Source of the DNA: Shewanella waksmanii ATCC BAA-643
GTDB lineage: Bacteria > Pseudomonadota > Gammaproteobacteria > Enterobacterales > Shewanellaceae
NCBI RefSeq assembly: GCF_000518805.1
Contig: NZ_JAEH01000050.1
Span: 1 to 35,911, forward strand
Length of the DNA stretch: 35,911 nucleotides
Reading direction: 5' to 3'
Shown here: positions 25,088 through 33,311 of the stretch, in pieces
How the letters are laid out: each line of letters begins with the position of its first letter
How positions within the stretch are numbered: position 1 is the first letter of the stretch
Program-made: the position numbers and the translations under genes
The notes under the pieces: model-generated
Seen by the model: only the letters and a program-made list of their open reading frames with translations
Databases searched by the model: none
Told to the model about the DNA's origin: nothing

Positions 25088-25100
25088 TAATTAAGCATAA

Positions 25101-25128
25101 AAAAACGCCAGCGAGAGCTGGCGTTTTT
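25101..25128. terminator. Bidirectional rho-independent terminator
   Basis: AAAAACGCCAGC pairs with GCTGGCGTTTTT around a GAGA tetraloop. The A- and T-runs on both sides allow termination in either direction, serving the minus-strand fabH-like gene and any plus-strand read-through from the MITE. Confidence 0.92.
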
Positions 25129-25143
25129 AACTAAATCAAATGG

Positions 25144-26214
25144 CTATTTATCTGAGCAAAAATGTTTGACCGCTTTGCTCACCAATTCAATTCCGGTTTG
25201 TTCACATGGCGGTAATTCAGCATCAGAAGAGCTGATTGGCGTTACGCGATCGCCCCACTTAATGAGTGCTGCTGCCGAAGTTAAACCGGCACCAAATGCA
25301 CAAGACAATATGGTTTGATTCGGCTTAATCATGCCCTTTTCTAAAGCATCGCAAATCGCGATAGGGATGGTCGCTGCTGAGGTATTACCATAGTTGGCAA
25401 TATTAACCACAGCTTTTTCTTTCGGAATTTTCATGCGACTAATCAAGGTATCGATAATACGCTCATTGGCTTGATGAGGAATCACCCAGTCAACATCATC
25501 TTTATTCACTGCGCATTTCTCTAATACGGCGGTACTGAGTTTGCCCATACCGGCAATCGCGCGCTTGAAAATCTCTTGGCCATTAAACTCAATATAGAAA
25601 TCAAGTGATGCAGCGTTAAAACGATCCATTGCGGTACCGAAGCCAGCTTTAAGGATATCGCGGCCAGCGGGATCATTATTTAGCTCGTAACCTAAAACAC
25701 CTTCAACTTTATCCGTTGCTTCAAGCACCACGGCACCTGCGCCATCACCAAACAGCACTGCGGTTTCACGTCGAGACCAGTCAAGATAAAAAGACAGTCT
25801 TTCGGCGCCAATCACCAATACTTTTTTGCTTTGGCCACTTTTTATTTGTGATGAACCTAAACCCAATCCATATAAAAAGCCGCTGCACGCAGCATTGATA
25901 TCAAATGCAGCACAGCTGGCGCCAATATTGGCTTGTACGGTTGATGCAATATTGGGGATCAGCGTATCAGGGCTAGCAGAGGCTAAAATAATTAGATCGA
26001 TTTCACTGCCATCAATCCCCGCTGCCGCCAGTGCACGCTTAGCCGCTACCGACGCCATTTCAGAGGTGTCAACATGGCTAATGTGGCGCTGACTAATACC
26101 GGTGCGCGGCTTGATCCACTCATCAGAAGTGTCAATGAAAGTGGCTAAATCATGGTTAGTCAGTGTGGCGGGCGGAACACATTTTCCCCAGCCGGTAATT
26201 GTGGCGTACTGCAT
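25144..26214 (-). CDS. Beta-ketoacyl-ACP synthase III (FabH-like)
   Basis: 356 residues from ATG 26214. The catalytic triad of FabH enzymes is complete: Cys110 in NAACSGFLYG, His247 in IPHQANERI and Asn277 in NYGNTSAATIP. It condenses an acyl-CoA with malonyl-ACP to start fatty acid (or related) synthesis. The protein is longer than E. coli FabH (317), mostly through a C-terminal tail of about 30 residues after LIKWGDR. It stands outside the fab cluster, so it is probably a paralogue with a different starter-unit preference. A longer frame from TTG 26229 adds five residues; I chose 26214 because the family N-terminus YATITGWG begins there. It is separated from the GntR gene by a hairpin terminator. 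Confidence 0.88.
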   Translation of the reverse strand: MQYATITGWGKCVPPATLTNHDLATFIDTSDEWIKPRTGISQRHISHVDTSEMASVAAKRALAAAGIDGSEIDLIILASASPDTLIPNIASTVQANIGASCAAFDINAACSGFLYGLGLGSSQIKSGQSKKVLVIGAERLSFYLDWSRRETAVLFGDGAGAVVLEATDKVEGVLGYELNNDPAGRDILKAGFGTAMDRFNAASLDFYIEFNGQEIFKRAIAGMGKLSTAVLEKCAVNKDDVDWVIPHQANERIIDTLISRMKIPKEKAVVNIANYGNTSAATIPIAICDALEKGMIKPNQTILSCAFGAGLTSAAALIKWGDRVTPISSSDAELPPCEQTGIELVSKAVKHFCSDK

Positions 26215-26230
26215 GTGGTATTCTCTCAAG

Positions 26231-26259
26231 AAATAAAAGGCAGAACCTCAGCTCTGCCT
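26231..26259 (-). terminator. Terminator after the GntR gene
   Basis: AGGCAGA (26238-26244) pairs with TCTGCCT (26253-26259). On the minus strand the hairpin is followed by TTTTATTT. It separates the regulator from the fabH-like gene. Confidence 0.7.
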
Positions 26260-26316
26260 AGTCAAACTAATAATTAAGCCTAGCAAAATGCAAGCTAGTC
26301 AAATGTGACCTAGTCG
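26258..26316. repeat. Scattered CTAGTC repeats around the GntR stop codon
   Basis: CTAGTCAAA occurs at 26258-26266 and 26295-26303, and CTAGTCGA at 26310-26317, where its CTA is the complement of the stop codon. A weaker CCTAGCAAA lies between. The spacing is irregular. Confidence 0.5.
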
Positions 26317-26981
26317 ACTTGTTGTGCTACTAGGTCGCGGATGGCGTCTGCAGCGTGCAATATATGCGCGCGCAATAACTCAACCGCTTCATCGATTTGT
26401 TGATTTTTACAATAGCTCAGCATGTCGCGATGATCTTGTGCCGCTCGTGGTATGCCGCCAGCCAATAACAATTGTAGGCGAATATAGCGGTCACAGTTAG
26501 TATTTAGACCATGGACGACTTCTAGGGTATGAGGTCGATTTGCAGGCTTGTACAAACAAGTGTGGAATAAGGTGTTGAGCTCACTCCAAGTGCTAACTGC
26601 ATCTTCTTGTTTAAACGCCGTTTCTAATTCTGTTAAATACTTCTCGGCTTGCAATAGATCTTCATCTTGCAGATTAGGAATTGCTTTTGCCAATAAGTCA
26701 GTTTCAATAAGTGCTCTTAATTCAAACAACTCGGTGACTTGGTCGACTGATAGCTCGGTGGCTGTCGCACCTTTGTGAGCTTCGAATTTAACCAAACCTT
26801 CTGCTTCGAGCTGCAATAACGCTTCTCGAACTGGGATTCGACTGACATTTAACTCTTCGGCTAAAGCGCTTTGACGAAGAGGTTCACCTGCAGCGATGTC
26901 GCCTGAAAGGATCTTTTCCCTCAGCACTTCGACCACAACTTGTGTGCGTGTCTTATGGACGATGGGGGTATTTCGGCTCAT
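26310..26981 (-). CDS. GntR-family regulator with FCD domain, likely of hydroxyproline use
   Basis: 223 residues. The N-terminal winged helix (about 10-75) contains the GntR signature LRQSALAEELNVSRIPVREALLQLEAEGLV (split here by helix turns), and the C-terminal all-helical FCD domain (about 80-215) should bind a small acid, with metal-binding histidines expected (HTCLYK, AHILHAADA). FCD regulators usually bind TTGTATACAA-like palindromes; such a site lies between the divergent hydroxyproline operons at 30767-30778. It is placed downstream of the aldehyde dehydrogenase in the same direction, but a hairpin at 27051-27074 separates them, so it probably has its own promoter. No copy of the palindrome lies directly upstream, so autoregulation is not evident. 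Confidence 0.85.
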   Translation of the reverse strand: MSRNTPIVHKTRTQVVVEVLREKILSGDIAAGEPLRQSALAEELNVSRIPVREALLQLEAEGLVKFEAHKGATATELSVDQVTELFELRALIETDLLAKAIPNLQDEDLLQAEKYLTELETAFKQEDAVSTWSELNTLFHTCLYKPANRPHTLEVVHGLNTNCDRYIRLQLLLAGGIPRAAQDHRDMLSYCKNQQIDEAVELLRAHILHAADAIRDLVAQQVD

Positions 26982-27050
26982 AGTTCCCGTATCATTTTTG
27001 TCGTTATTTTAAGTTATCCGCCTAAGATTACCGCTTATAACACTATAAAT

Positions 27051-27074
27051 AAAGGGAAACCGTGGTTTCCCTTT
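27051..27074 (-). terminator. Terminator of the hydroxyproline minus-strand operon
   Basis: An 11-bp stem AAAGGGAAACC / GGTTTCCCTTT with a two-base interior lies just beyond the aldehyde dehydrogenase stop. The following minus-strand sequence, ATTTATAG, is only moderately T-rich. Confidence 0.65.
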
Positions 27075-27089
27075 ATGAAAAATGATGAT

Positions 27090-28655
27090 TTAAAACTTAT
27101 TCACCTGTGGGTGATTATCTTTAAGTGCATCAGGTAAGATTGATTGCGGCATGTTCTGGTAACATATTGGTCGCTGGTAGCGCGCTATCGCTTCGCTGCC
27201 GACTGAGGTACTGCGTACGTCGGTGCTCGCCGGGTAAGGGCCGCCATGCATCATCGAGTGACAAACCTCAACACCAGTAGGCATTTGATTAAAAATGATC
27301 CGTCCAACACGATAAGTGACGGCATCAATCAAACTTGTTTGTGAGGGCAGCTCATTTTCAAGCCCATGAATTGTCGCAGTCAATTGTCCTTCCAACGACG
27401 CGGCAATAGCCAGCATTTCATCAAGGTTGCTACACTCGACCACAATGGCGCAGGGGCCAAACACTTCTTGCTGCAATACCGTATCTGTTAAATAGGCCTC
27501 GGCTGTCACTTTTACAGCGCAGGGGCGAGTTTGATGCGCCGCTTCACTTGAGCGTCCTTGAGCGATTAAGCCGACGGTGTTTTTATCGAGTAGCTCCTGC
27601 ACTTGAGCTTGATAAGCCGCAGCGATACCAGGAGTTAGCATCGCGTTTGCCGCTTGTTCAGCCAGTGATTCGGCCATAGCAGCAAGATAGCGTGTGAGTG
27701 CATCACCTTTAACGGCGATGATTACCCCTGGGCTTGTACAGAACTGACCATGTCCCATCATCATTGAAGCCACTTGATTCTGTGCCAATTTTTCTGCTTG
27801 TTCAGATAGGATGCCATTTAGTAAAAACTGCGGATTGGTTGAACCGAGCTCCCCATAAAATGGAATTGGCTGTGGTCGTGCTGCGCAGGCATCGGCTAGA
27901 ATTCGGCCGACCTTTAAAGAGCCTGTAAAGCCAACCGCTTGAATTGATTTATGGTTGACTAGTTGTGTCGATACTTCTGCCGTTCGGCCTTGAACTAAAC
28001 CAAATACACCTGCTGGCATATCGCAGCGACTTATTGCTTTGGCGATAGCGCGAGTAACCAGTTCGCTGGTGGCGGCGTGGGCCGGATGACCTTTTACTAT
28101 CACTGGGCAGCCAGCTGCCAGTGCAGATGCGGTATCGCCACCGGCAGTTGAGAAGGCTAATGGAAAGTTTGATGCACCAAATACTGCAACTGGGCCTAAA
28201 GGAATGACACTTAAACGCGTGTCAGGTTTAGGCAAAGGTGCACGGTCAGGATTAGCTTGATCAATCACGCCATGGTGAAGGGGGTTACGTAGATTGTTGG
28301 CAAACAATCTTAATTGACCGCAAGTGCGACCCGTTTCGCCCTGTAAGCGAGCCATAGGCAGACCTGATTCTGCATTAGCCGCTAAGGTGATTGCGCTAAT
28401 TTCAGATTCTATTTCGCTAGCAATGGCTTCTAGAAATTCAGCTCGTTGCTGCGCTGTTTTGCTACGGTATTCGATAAATGCACTGGCAGCAGCTTGGGCC
28501 GCAGCATCCACGTCTGCTTCGCTCGCATTGGCAAAAGTCCAGGCCAAAGGTTGGTTAGCTTGAGGATCAAAGCTGGCGAAATCGTTGGCTTCGCCAGTCC
28601 ATTGGCCATTGATATAGTGTTGACCTGTGATTGTTATTTGTGTCAATTCTGTCAT
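27090..28655 (-). CDS. 2-oxoglutarate semialdehyde dehydrogenase (NADP+ aldehyde dehydrogenase family)
   Basis: 521 residues of aldehyde dehydrogenase fold. The general base is Glu269 in FYGELGSTNP and the nucleophile Cys306 in GHGQFCTSPGV; cofactor binding is seen in GASNFPLAFSTAGGDTASALAAG and GFTGSLKVG. This subgroup oxidises 2-oxoglutarate semialdehyde to 2-oxoglutarate, the last step of hydroxyproline breakdown, and also handles sugar-acid pathways. Its place 27 bases after the 4-hydroxyproline epimerase gene supports the hydroxyproline role. A start two codons further up (28661) is possible; I chose ATG 28655 because AGGA sits 6 bases upstream of it, while it nearly touches the other. 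Confidence 0.88.
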   Translation of the reverse strand: MTELTQITITGQHYINGQWTGEANDFASFDPQANQPLAWTFANASEADVDAAAQAAASAFIEYRSKTAQQRAEFLEAIASEIESEISAITLAANAESGLPMARLQGETGRTCGQLRLFANNLRNPLHHGVIDQANPDRAPLPKPDTRLSVIPLGPVAVFGASNFPLAFSTAGGDTASALAAGCPVIVKGHPAHAATSELVTRAIAKAISRCDMPAGVFGLVQGRTAEVSTQLVNHKSIQAVGFTGSLKVGRILADACAARPQPIPFYGELGSTNPQFLLNGILSEQAEKLAQNQVASMMMGHGQFCTSPGVIIAVKGDALTRYLAAMAESLAEQAANAMLTPGIAAAYQAQVQELLDKNTVGLIAQGRSSEAAHQTRPCAVKVTAEAYLTDTVLQQEVFGPCAIVVECSNLDEMLAIAASLEGQLTATIHGLENELPSQTSLIDAVTYRVGRIIFNQMPTGVEVCHSMMHGGPYPASTDVRSTSVGSEAIARYQRPICYQNMPQSILPDALKDNHPQVNKF

Positions 28656-28682
28656 GTTCATTCCTGAAAGTTGTTAGGCTGA

Positions 28683-29684
28683 CTATACGACTTGAAATCC
28701 AAAGGCATAAGGATCGTCATCGTCAACGGTAATCGCGTTTTGACCAGTTATTCTTGCCCAGCCTTGAATACTTGGATTAATAGCTTCAAATTCGCCCACT
28801 TGAGTCGCGGACTCTATGCGACCAATAAATTGGCTGCCGATAATGCTTTCATGGGTGTACTGATCGCCGACTTTTAATTGACCTTTGGCATAAAGCTGAG
28901 CCAATCGAGCGCTGGTACCGGTGCCGCATGGAGAGCGGTCAATGGCTTTGTCTCCGTAAAATACTGCGTTAGCACCTTGAGAACCTTCGGTGAGCGTATC
29001 GCCTGTCCATAACACGTGAGATACGCCTTTAACCGTGGCATCAAGTGGATGTACGCAGCTCAGTGCTTTGTCAGCTACTTCGCGCACTATTGGGCTCCAG
29101 CGTAGGATGTCAGCGGCACTCCATTGTCTAAGGCCTGGGAAATTTTGCTGTGGGTCGACAATGGCATAATAGTTCCCCCCGTAAGACACATCTATTTTGA
29201 GCGGACCCAGTTCGGGAATATCAAGGATCACATCTCGATGAGCCAGATAGGCGGGAACGTTAAAGATCTTAACCCAATCGACTTTTCCAGCCGTTTGTTG
29301 GTATTCGATATTTATCTGGCCGGCGGGTACATCAATGATTAGTTTACCCGGCAGCTTCGCGGTTAATAACCCTGATTCGATGGCGGCGGTGATAGTACCT
29401 ATAGTGCCATGTCCGCACATGGGCAGGCAGCCGCTGGTTTCAATAAATAAAATGGAAGCGTCTGCGTTATCACTGCAGGGAGGGTACAAAAAAGCCCCAG
29501 ACATCATGTCGTGTCCGCGGGGTTCAAACATTAGCGCTTTGCGTATCCAGTCGTATTCGTTCAGGAAATGCTGGCGCTTTTCGCTCATATTGCGTCCAGT
29601 AAGGTTAGGGTGACCACTGGTCACTAATCTCACTGGATTTCCGCAAGTATGAGCATCGACGCAAAAGAAAGTACCTTTTAACAT
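28683..29684 (-). CDS. 4-hydroxyproline 2-epimerase (proline racemase family)
   Basis: 333 residues from ATG 29684. The two catalytic cysteines that act as acid and base are both present: Cys90 in LPMCGHGTIG and Cys253 in DRSPCGTGTSARL. With the FFCVDAHTCGNPVRL N-terminus this points to 4-hydroxyproline 2-epimerase, which interconverts trans-4-hydroxy-L-proline and cis-4-hydroxy-D-proline. Its paralogue across the divergent promoter (30872-31912) has Thr in the second position and is a dehydratase, so the pair nicely shows the functional switch. Upstream ATGs at 29720 and 29693 are possible starts. GGAG lies 1 base from 29693 and 10 from 29684, so the start is uncertain. It follows the DapA-like gene by about 80 bases. 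Confidence 0.9.
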   Translation of the reverse strand: MLKGTFFCVDAHTCGNPVRLVTSGHPNLTGRNMSEKRQHFLNEYDWIRKALMFEPRGHDMMSGAFLYPPCSDNADASILFIETSGCLPMCGHGTIGTITAAIESGLLTAKLPGKLIIDVPAGQINIEYQQTAGKVDWVKIFNVPAYLAHRDVILDIPELGPLKIDVSYGGNYYAIVDPQQNFPGLRQWSAADILRWSPIVREVADKALSCVHPLDATVKGVSHVLWTGDTLTEGSQGANAVFYGDKAIDRSPCGTGTSARLAQLYAKGQLKVGDQYTHESIIGSQFIGRIESATQVGEFEAINPSIQGWARITGQNAITVDDDDPYAFGFQVV

Positions 29685-29763
29685 TCGAGCCATACTCCGT
29701 ATGTTTGTTTTGGTGGGCAAAGAGGGGCGATGTTAAGCCGCCCCCCTGGCCTAATAACTTGGT

Positions 29764-30678
29764 TTAGTCCAAGTTATATTTATCAAGGTCGATGCGAGTG
29801 GCCATTGCTTGTTTGATGACCTGCTCAACATAAGCACGCTCTTCGCCAATGAGGGTCATACGCGGCATACGCACGTTCTCGCTGCCTCGACCTACAATTT
29901 GTTCCGCAAATTTGATGCACTGAACTAATGTTGGAATGGTATCTAGACGCAGCAGTGGCATGAACCAGCGATAGATTTCACGCGCTTCTTCAATTCGACC
30001 CGCACGAGCGAGCTTGAAAAGAGTGACTGATTCGCGAGGGAATACGTTGGTTAAACCTGAAATCCAACCCGTTGCACCAAGGAAGATACTTTCTAGGGCG
30101 ATATCATCAACACCACATAGGATGTTGAAACGGTCTCCGAAACGACTTTGCAGTTCTGTTAAACGGCGAGTATCAGTAGTCGATTCCTTGATGGCCACAA
30201 TGTTAGGCTCTTCCGCTAAAATTGCTGTCATATCAAGGTTGATATCAACACCATAACCCACTGGGTTGTTGTAAATCATGATAGGTAATTTAGTCGCACG
30301 TGCAACGGTTTGGTAGTGAGCGACTACTTCGCGGTCTGTACCACGGTAAACCATGGCAGGAAGCAGCATTAAGCCATCAATACCTAGTTCTTCAACATCT
30401 TGCGCATATGCAGAAGCGGCTTCAGCGGTGTTTTCAGTACAACCTGAAAGTACCAATATGCGGCCATTAACGGTGTCGACTGTGTGCTTGATGAAGTCAC
30501 GCTTTTCTTGTGGTGTTAGCGAAGCATTTTCACCAATAGTGCCAAGGGCGATGATTCCATCAATACCATCTCTAATTAGGTCTTCTAGCATCCGAGCATT
30601 TGATTCGTAGTTAATAGAACCGTCATCGTTGAACTGCGTTGAGATTGCTGGGAATACACCTTGCCAGTTTACTTTCAT
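29764..30678 (-). CDS. DapA-family protein, probable pyrroline-4-hydroxy-2-carboxylate deaminase
   Basis: 304 residues. The TIM-barrel aldolase family is shown by GVFPAISTQFNDDGSINY at the start, Schiff-base Lys164 in VAIKEST and Tyr136 in IMIYNNPVG. Within hydroxyproline clusters this family member removes ammonia from delta1-pyrroline-4-hydroxy-2-carboxylate to give 2-oxoglutarate semialdehyde, the substrate of the downstream dehydrogenase. The longer frame up to 30777 runs through the operator and promoter region and has no family similarity. ATG 30678 has a good AAGAGGTC ribosome site and fits the family N-terminus. It is the first gene of the minus-strand operon. A hairpin spans its stop codon (29755-29776) without a T-run. 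Confidence 0.88.
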   Translation of the reverse strand: MKVNWQGVFPAISTQFNDDGSINYESNARMLEDLIRDGIDGIIALGTIGENASLTPQEKRDFIKHTVDTVNGRILVLSGCTENTAEAASAYAQDVEELGIDGLMLLPAMVYRGTDREVVAHYQTVARATKLPIMIYNNPVGYGVDINLDMTAILAEEPNIVAIKESTTDTRRLTELQSRFGDRFNILCGVDDIALESIFLGATGWISGLTNVFPRESVTLFKLARAGRIEEAREIYRWFMPLLRLDTIPTLVQCIKFAEQIVGRGSENVRMPRMTLIGEERAYVEQVIKQAMATRIDLDKYNLD

Positions 30679-30766
30679 GTTGAGACCTCTTGTTGCTTTT
30701 TCACTATAAGTTTGATGCGAAAATAAAGTTATACCAATTTTTGGATTGTTCCAAAAGTTATAGTAT

Positions 30767-30778
30767 ATTGTATACAAT
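30767..30778. promoter_or_regulatory. ATTGTATACAAT operator between the divergent hydroxyproline operons
   Basis: A perfect 12-bp palindrome, 88 bases upstream of the DapA-like start and 93 bases upstream of the dehydratase start. It fits the binding style of GntR/FCD regulators and is the natural target of the GntR protein at 26310-26981. An identical copy lies at 13096-13107. Confidence 0.7.
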
Positions 30779-30840
30779 TTCTCGGCGAAGAAAACCCCTT
30801 TGTTAGATTATTGGTTTTTTGGGGCACCGAGATACGATAT

Positions 30841-30852
30841 ATTGCATACAAA
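30841..30852. promoter_or_regulatory. Degenerate second operator before the dehydratase gene
   Basis: ATTGCATACAAA differs from ATTGTATACAAT at two positions. It lies 74 bases after the perfect site, about seven helical turns, and 19 bases before the dehydratase start. Two sites in phase could allow looping or cooperative binding. Confidence 0.45.
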
Positions 30853-30871
30853 TAATAAGAGGGAAAAGCAC

Positions 30872-31912
30872 ATGCGTCTATTGGATATTAGTCAAAGCTG
30901 GCTTAATAACTGTCAACAATTCACCACGCTTGATGCACATACTGAAGGCGAACCGCTGCGAATTATCACCTCAGGCTATCCAGCACTTGAAGGTGAGACG
31001 ATTCTCCAAAAAAGACAATATGTGACGCAACATTTAGATCAGTACCGAAAATTACTGATGCATGAGCCTCGGGGACATGCGGATATGTACGGCGCCATAC
31101 TTACGCCGCCTGTGACTAAAGGTGCTGACTTTGGGGTACTGTTTTTGCATAACGAAGGCTATAGCAGTATGTGTGGTCACGGTATTCTGGCGTTGGTAAA
31201 AGTCGCAGCAGATACCGATACTATCGAAGTTGGTACTGAGCCTAGGGTGATAAAAATTGATGCACCGGCTGGGCTTATTACAGCCCAAGCCTATCGTGAC
31301 AGCCAAGGAGCGCTGATAGCAAGCTTTAAGAATGTTGATTCTTGGGCTGAAGCATTGGACTGCAATGTTACCGTGCCAGGCCTTGGTTCGTTTGATTATG
31401 ATATTGGGTTCGGTGGTGCATATTATGCTTATGTAGATGCTGATAAGTATGGCTTTGATTGCAGGCCAGACAATGTAGCGCAATTAATTGATGTGGGCAG
31501 ACGGATTAAAAATGCCGTGATGGCAAGCCACCCTTTAACGCATCCATTAGAGCCGGACTTGAGCTTTTTATATGGCACAATCTTCACTTCAAAAAAAGTT
31601 ACTAATGTAGAAGCACATTCTCGGCATGTATGTGTATTTGCCGACGGCGAGGTAGATCGTTCACCAACCGGAACCGGCGTAGCAGGTCGTATAGCCTTGC
31701 TGCATGCCAAGGGTGAAGTTGGCCTTAATACACCGCTAATGATTGAAAGTATTGTCGATGGCAGAATGATTGTTAGTGCCACTGAGACGACCAATTTTCA
31801 TGGCAAACAAGCTGTTATTCCAGAGGTTGCCGGGCGCTCCTATATTACCGGCAAACATCAATTTATCGTCGATCCACAAGACCAATTTCAGCATGGTTTT
31901 ATGTTGCGCTGA
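30872..31912 (+). CDS. trans-3-hydroxy-L-proline dehydratase (proline racemase family)
   Basis: 346 residues from ATG 30872, which has a GAGGGAAAA ribosome site; the longer TTG frame from 30800 is unsupported. The family motifs are TLDAHTEGEPLRI, MCGHGILAL with Cys101 and DRSPTGTGVAGR with Thr266. Replacement of the second catalytic cysteine by threonine is the hallmark of trans-3-hydroxy-L-proline dehydratase, as in the human homologue. It converts trans-3-hydroxy-L-proline to delta1-pyrroline-2-carboxylate. The next enzyme, a pyrroline-2-carboxylate reductase, is not in the window. The gene leads the plus-strand operon and is followed 34 bases later by the FAD enzyme. Confidence 0.92.
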   Translation: MRLLDISQSWLNNCQQFTTLDAHTEGEPLRIITSGYPALEGETILQKRQYVTQHLDQYRKLLMHEPRGHADMYGAILTPPVTKGADFGVLFLHNEGYSSMCGHGILALVKVAADTDTIEVGTEPRVIKIDAPAGLITAQAYRDSQGALIASFKNVDSWAEALDCNVTVPGLGSFDYDIGFGGAYYAYVDADKYGFDCRPDNVAQLIDVGRRIKNAVMASHPLTHPLEPDLSFLYGTIFTSKKVTNVEAHSRHVCVFADGEVDRSPTGTGVAGRIALLHAKGEVGLNTPLMIESIVDGRMIVSATETTNFHGKQAVIPEVAGRSYITGKHQFIVDPQDQFQHGFMLR

Positions 31913-31946
31913 TTCATACGCAGGTTAACAACAAGGAATTGTGAAC

Positions 31947-33242
31947 ATGAGTTTAGAGACGCAACAGTGCAATGAAATGGTTAAAGGCGATAGAAGCATT
32001 ACCATTATAGGGGCGGGTATTGTTGGCCTTGCTGCCGCGATAGAGCTGCAACGTGTGGGTTATCAAGTCACCATTATTGATAAAGAGGGCCCAGGGGCCG
32101 GCGCTTCTCAGGGGAATGCCGGCCACTTTGCCACCGAGCAAATGTTTCCGTTGGCAGATCCTGCCATGCTGCTGAAGTTACCAGGAATGCTACTTGACCC
32201 CCTTGGGCCATTTCGCATTCAGCCACGCTACTTCTTCAAGGCTTTACCTTGGTTCTGTCGATTCTTGGTTAATATGCTGCCAAGCAAACGTAAGCAGAAT
32301 CAGCAAGGGATCACAGCGCTTAATAAAGCCGCAATTGCTGCAATGCAGGACTTAGTGCGCTATTGCGACTGCGAAGAATTGCTAACGCTCAATGGTAGTT
32401 TGTTGGTATTTGAAAGTACGCCACTCACAGAAGTCGAGGCGCAATACCGTGCTTATAGCGAAACAGGCGTGGCCGTACAATTACTTGATGGTGCACAAGT
32501 ACGGGCTTTAGAACCGAGTTTAAGTGATAACATTACCCATGCCCTGTATTTTACTGATGTTGGCCATAGCGCAGATCCGATGCGTTTGTGTCAGGCTTTA
32601 GCAGCAAAGTTTGTTGCGGCGGGTGGCAAAATGCGGATTGAATCGGTTGCGGCAGTTAATACGCCCACTGCGAACGCGGGTGTTGAGCTGACTATGCAGT
32701 CTGGCGATCGACACTTTGCCGCTAGCTTATTAGTTGCCGCGGGCGCTTGGTCTAAACCTTTTGCCAAACATCTTGGTTATAATGTGCCGCTGGAGACCGA
32801 ACGGGGTTATCATTTGATGATGCCGCAGCATAGCCGTTTATCCAGGCCCGTCGCGTCATACAATCGTAAGTTTATCATCACGCCAATGGAGCAGGGCACA
32901 CGCCTAGCAGGTACAGTAGAGTTTGGTGGGTTGGATGCGCCGTTAGTTGAGGCGCGAGCCGATTGTCTATTACCCCATGCTAAAGCGCTACTGCCAGCAC
33001 TATTTACTCAAGCCAGTGTTGAAGATGGCATTCGTTGGCTAGGGTTTAGGCCGTCTCTGCCCGATAGCTTGCCGGTACTCGGACGGAGTCCAAAACATAG
33101 CAATGTTTACTTTTCATTTGGGCATCAGCATCTTGGGCTGACATGGTCTGCTGTGACAGCCAAACTACTAAAGCAAGAGATCCAAGGTAGGCAGCCTGAT
33201 ATTGATTTAACTCCCTATAGAATTGAGCGCTATGGTTGCTAG
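31947..33242 (+). CDS. FAD-dependent D-amino-acid dehydrogenase, likely cis-4-hydroxy-D-proline dehydrogenase
   Basis: 431 residues of the DadA/DAAO-like family. The N-terminal dinucleotide-binding loop is IIGAGIVGLAAAIEL (Gly22, Gly24, Gly27), and the C-terminal FAD contact is FSFGHQHLGLTWSAVTAKL. Position in a hydroxyproline cluster points to oxidation of cis-4-hydroxy-D-proline to delta1-pyrroline-4-hydroxy-2-carboxylate, the step between the epimerase and the deaminase on the other strand. The electron acceptor, quinone or oxygen, cannot be read. It appears to be a single-subunit enzyme; no alpha/beta/gamma hydroxyproline oxidase genes are nearby. The start is ATG 31947, nine bases after AAGGA; GTG 31941 is less well spaced. 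Confidence 0.88.
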   Translation: MSLETQQCNEMVKGDRSITIIGAGIVGLAAAIELQRVGYQVTIIDKEGPGAGASQGNAGHFATEQMFPLADPAMLLKLPGMLLDPLGPFRIQPRYFFKALPWFCRFLVNMLPSKRKQNQQGITALNKAAIAAMQDLVRYCDCEELLTLNGSLLVFESTPLTEVEAQYRAYSETGVAVQLLDGAQVRALEPSLSDNITHALYFTDVGHSADPMRLCQALAAKFVAAGGKMRIESVAAVNTPTANAGVELTMQSGDRHFAASLLVAAGAWSKPFAKHLGYNVPLETERGYHLMMPQHSRLSRPVASYNRKFIITPMEQGTRLAGTVEFGGLDAPLVEARADCLLPHAKALLPALFTQASVEDGIRWLGFRPSLPDSLPVLGRSPKHSNVYFSFGHQHLGLTWSAVTAKLLKQEIQGRQPDIDLTPYRIERYGC

Positions 33243-33311
33243 TTTTTGTGAATGTTAGTTACAACAAAAAAGCATTCTACGGCTATTGTTTGATTAGAAT
33301 TGATAATTGCA

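Noticed and set aside
30679..30777. N-terminal extension of the DapA-like protein by 33 residues
   Set aside because: It crosses the operator palindrome, has no family similarity, and the internal ATG has a strong ribosome site.
30800..30871. N-terminal extension of the trans-3-hydroxyproline dehydratase from a TTG
   Set aside because: It covers the degenerate operator; ATG 30872 has a good ribosome site and matches the family start.
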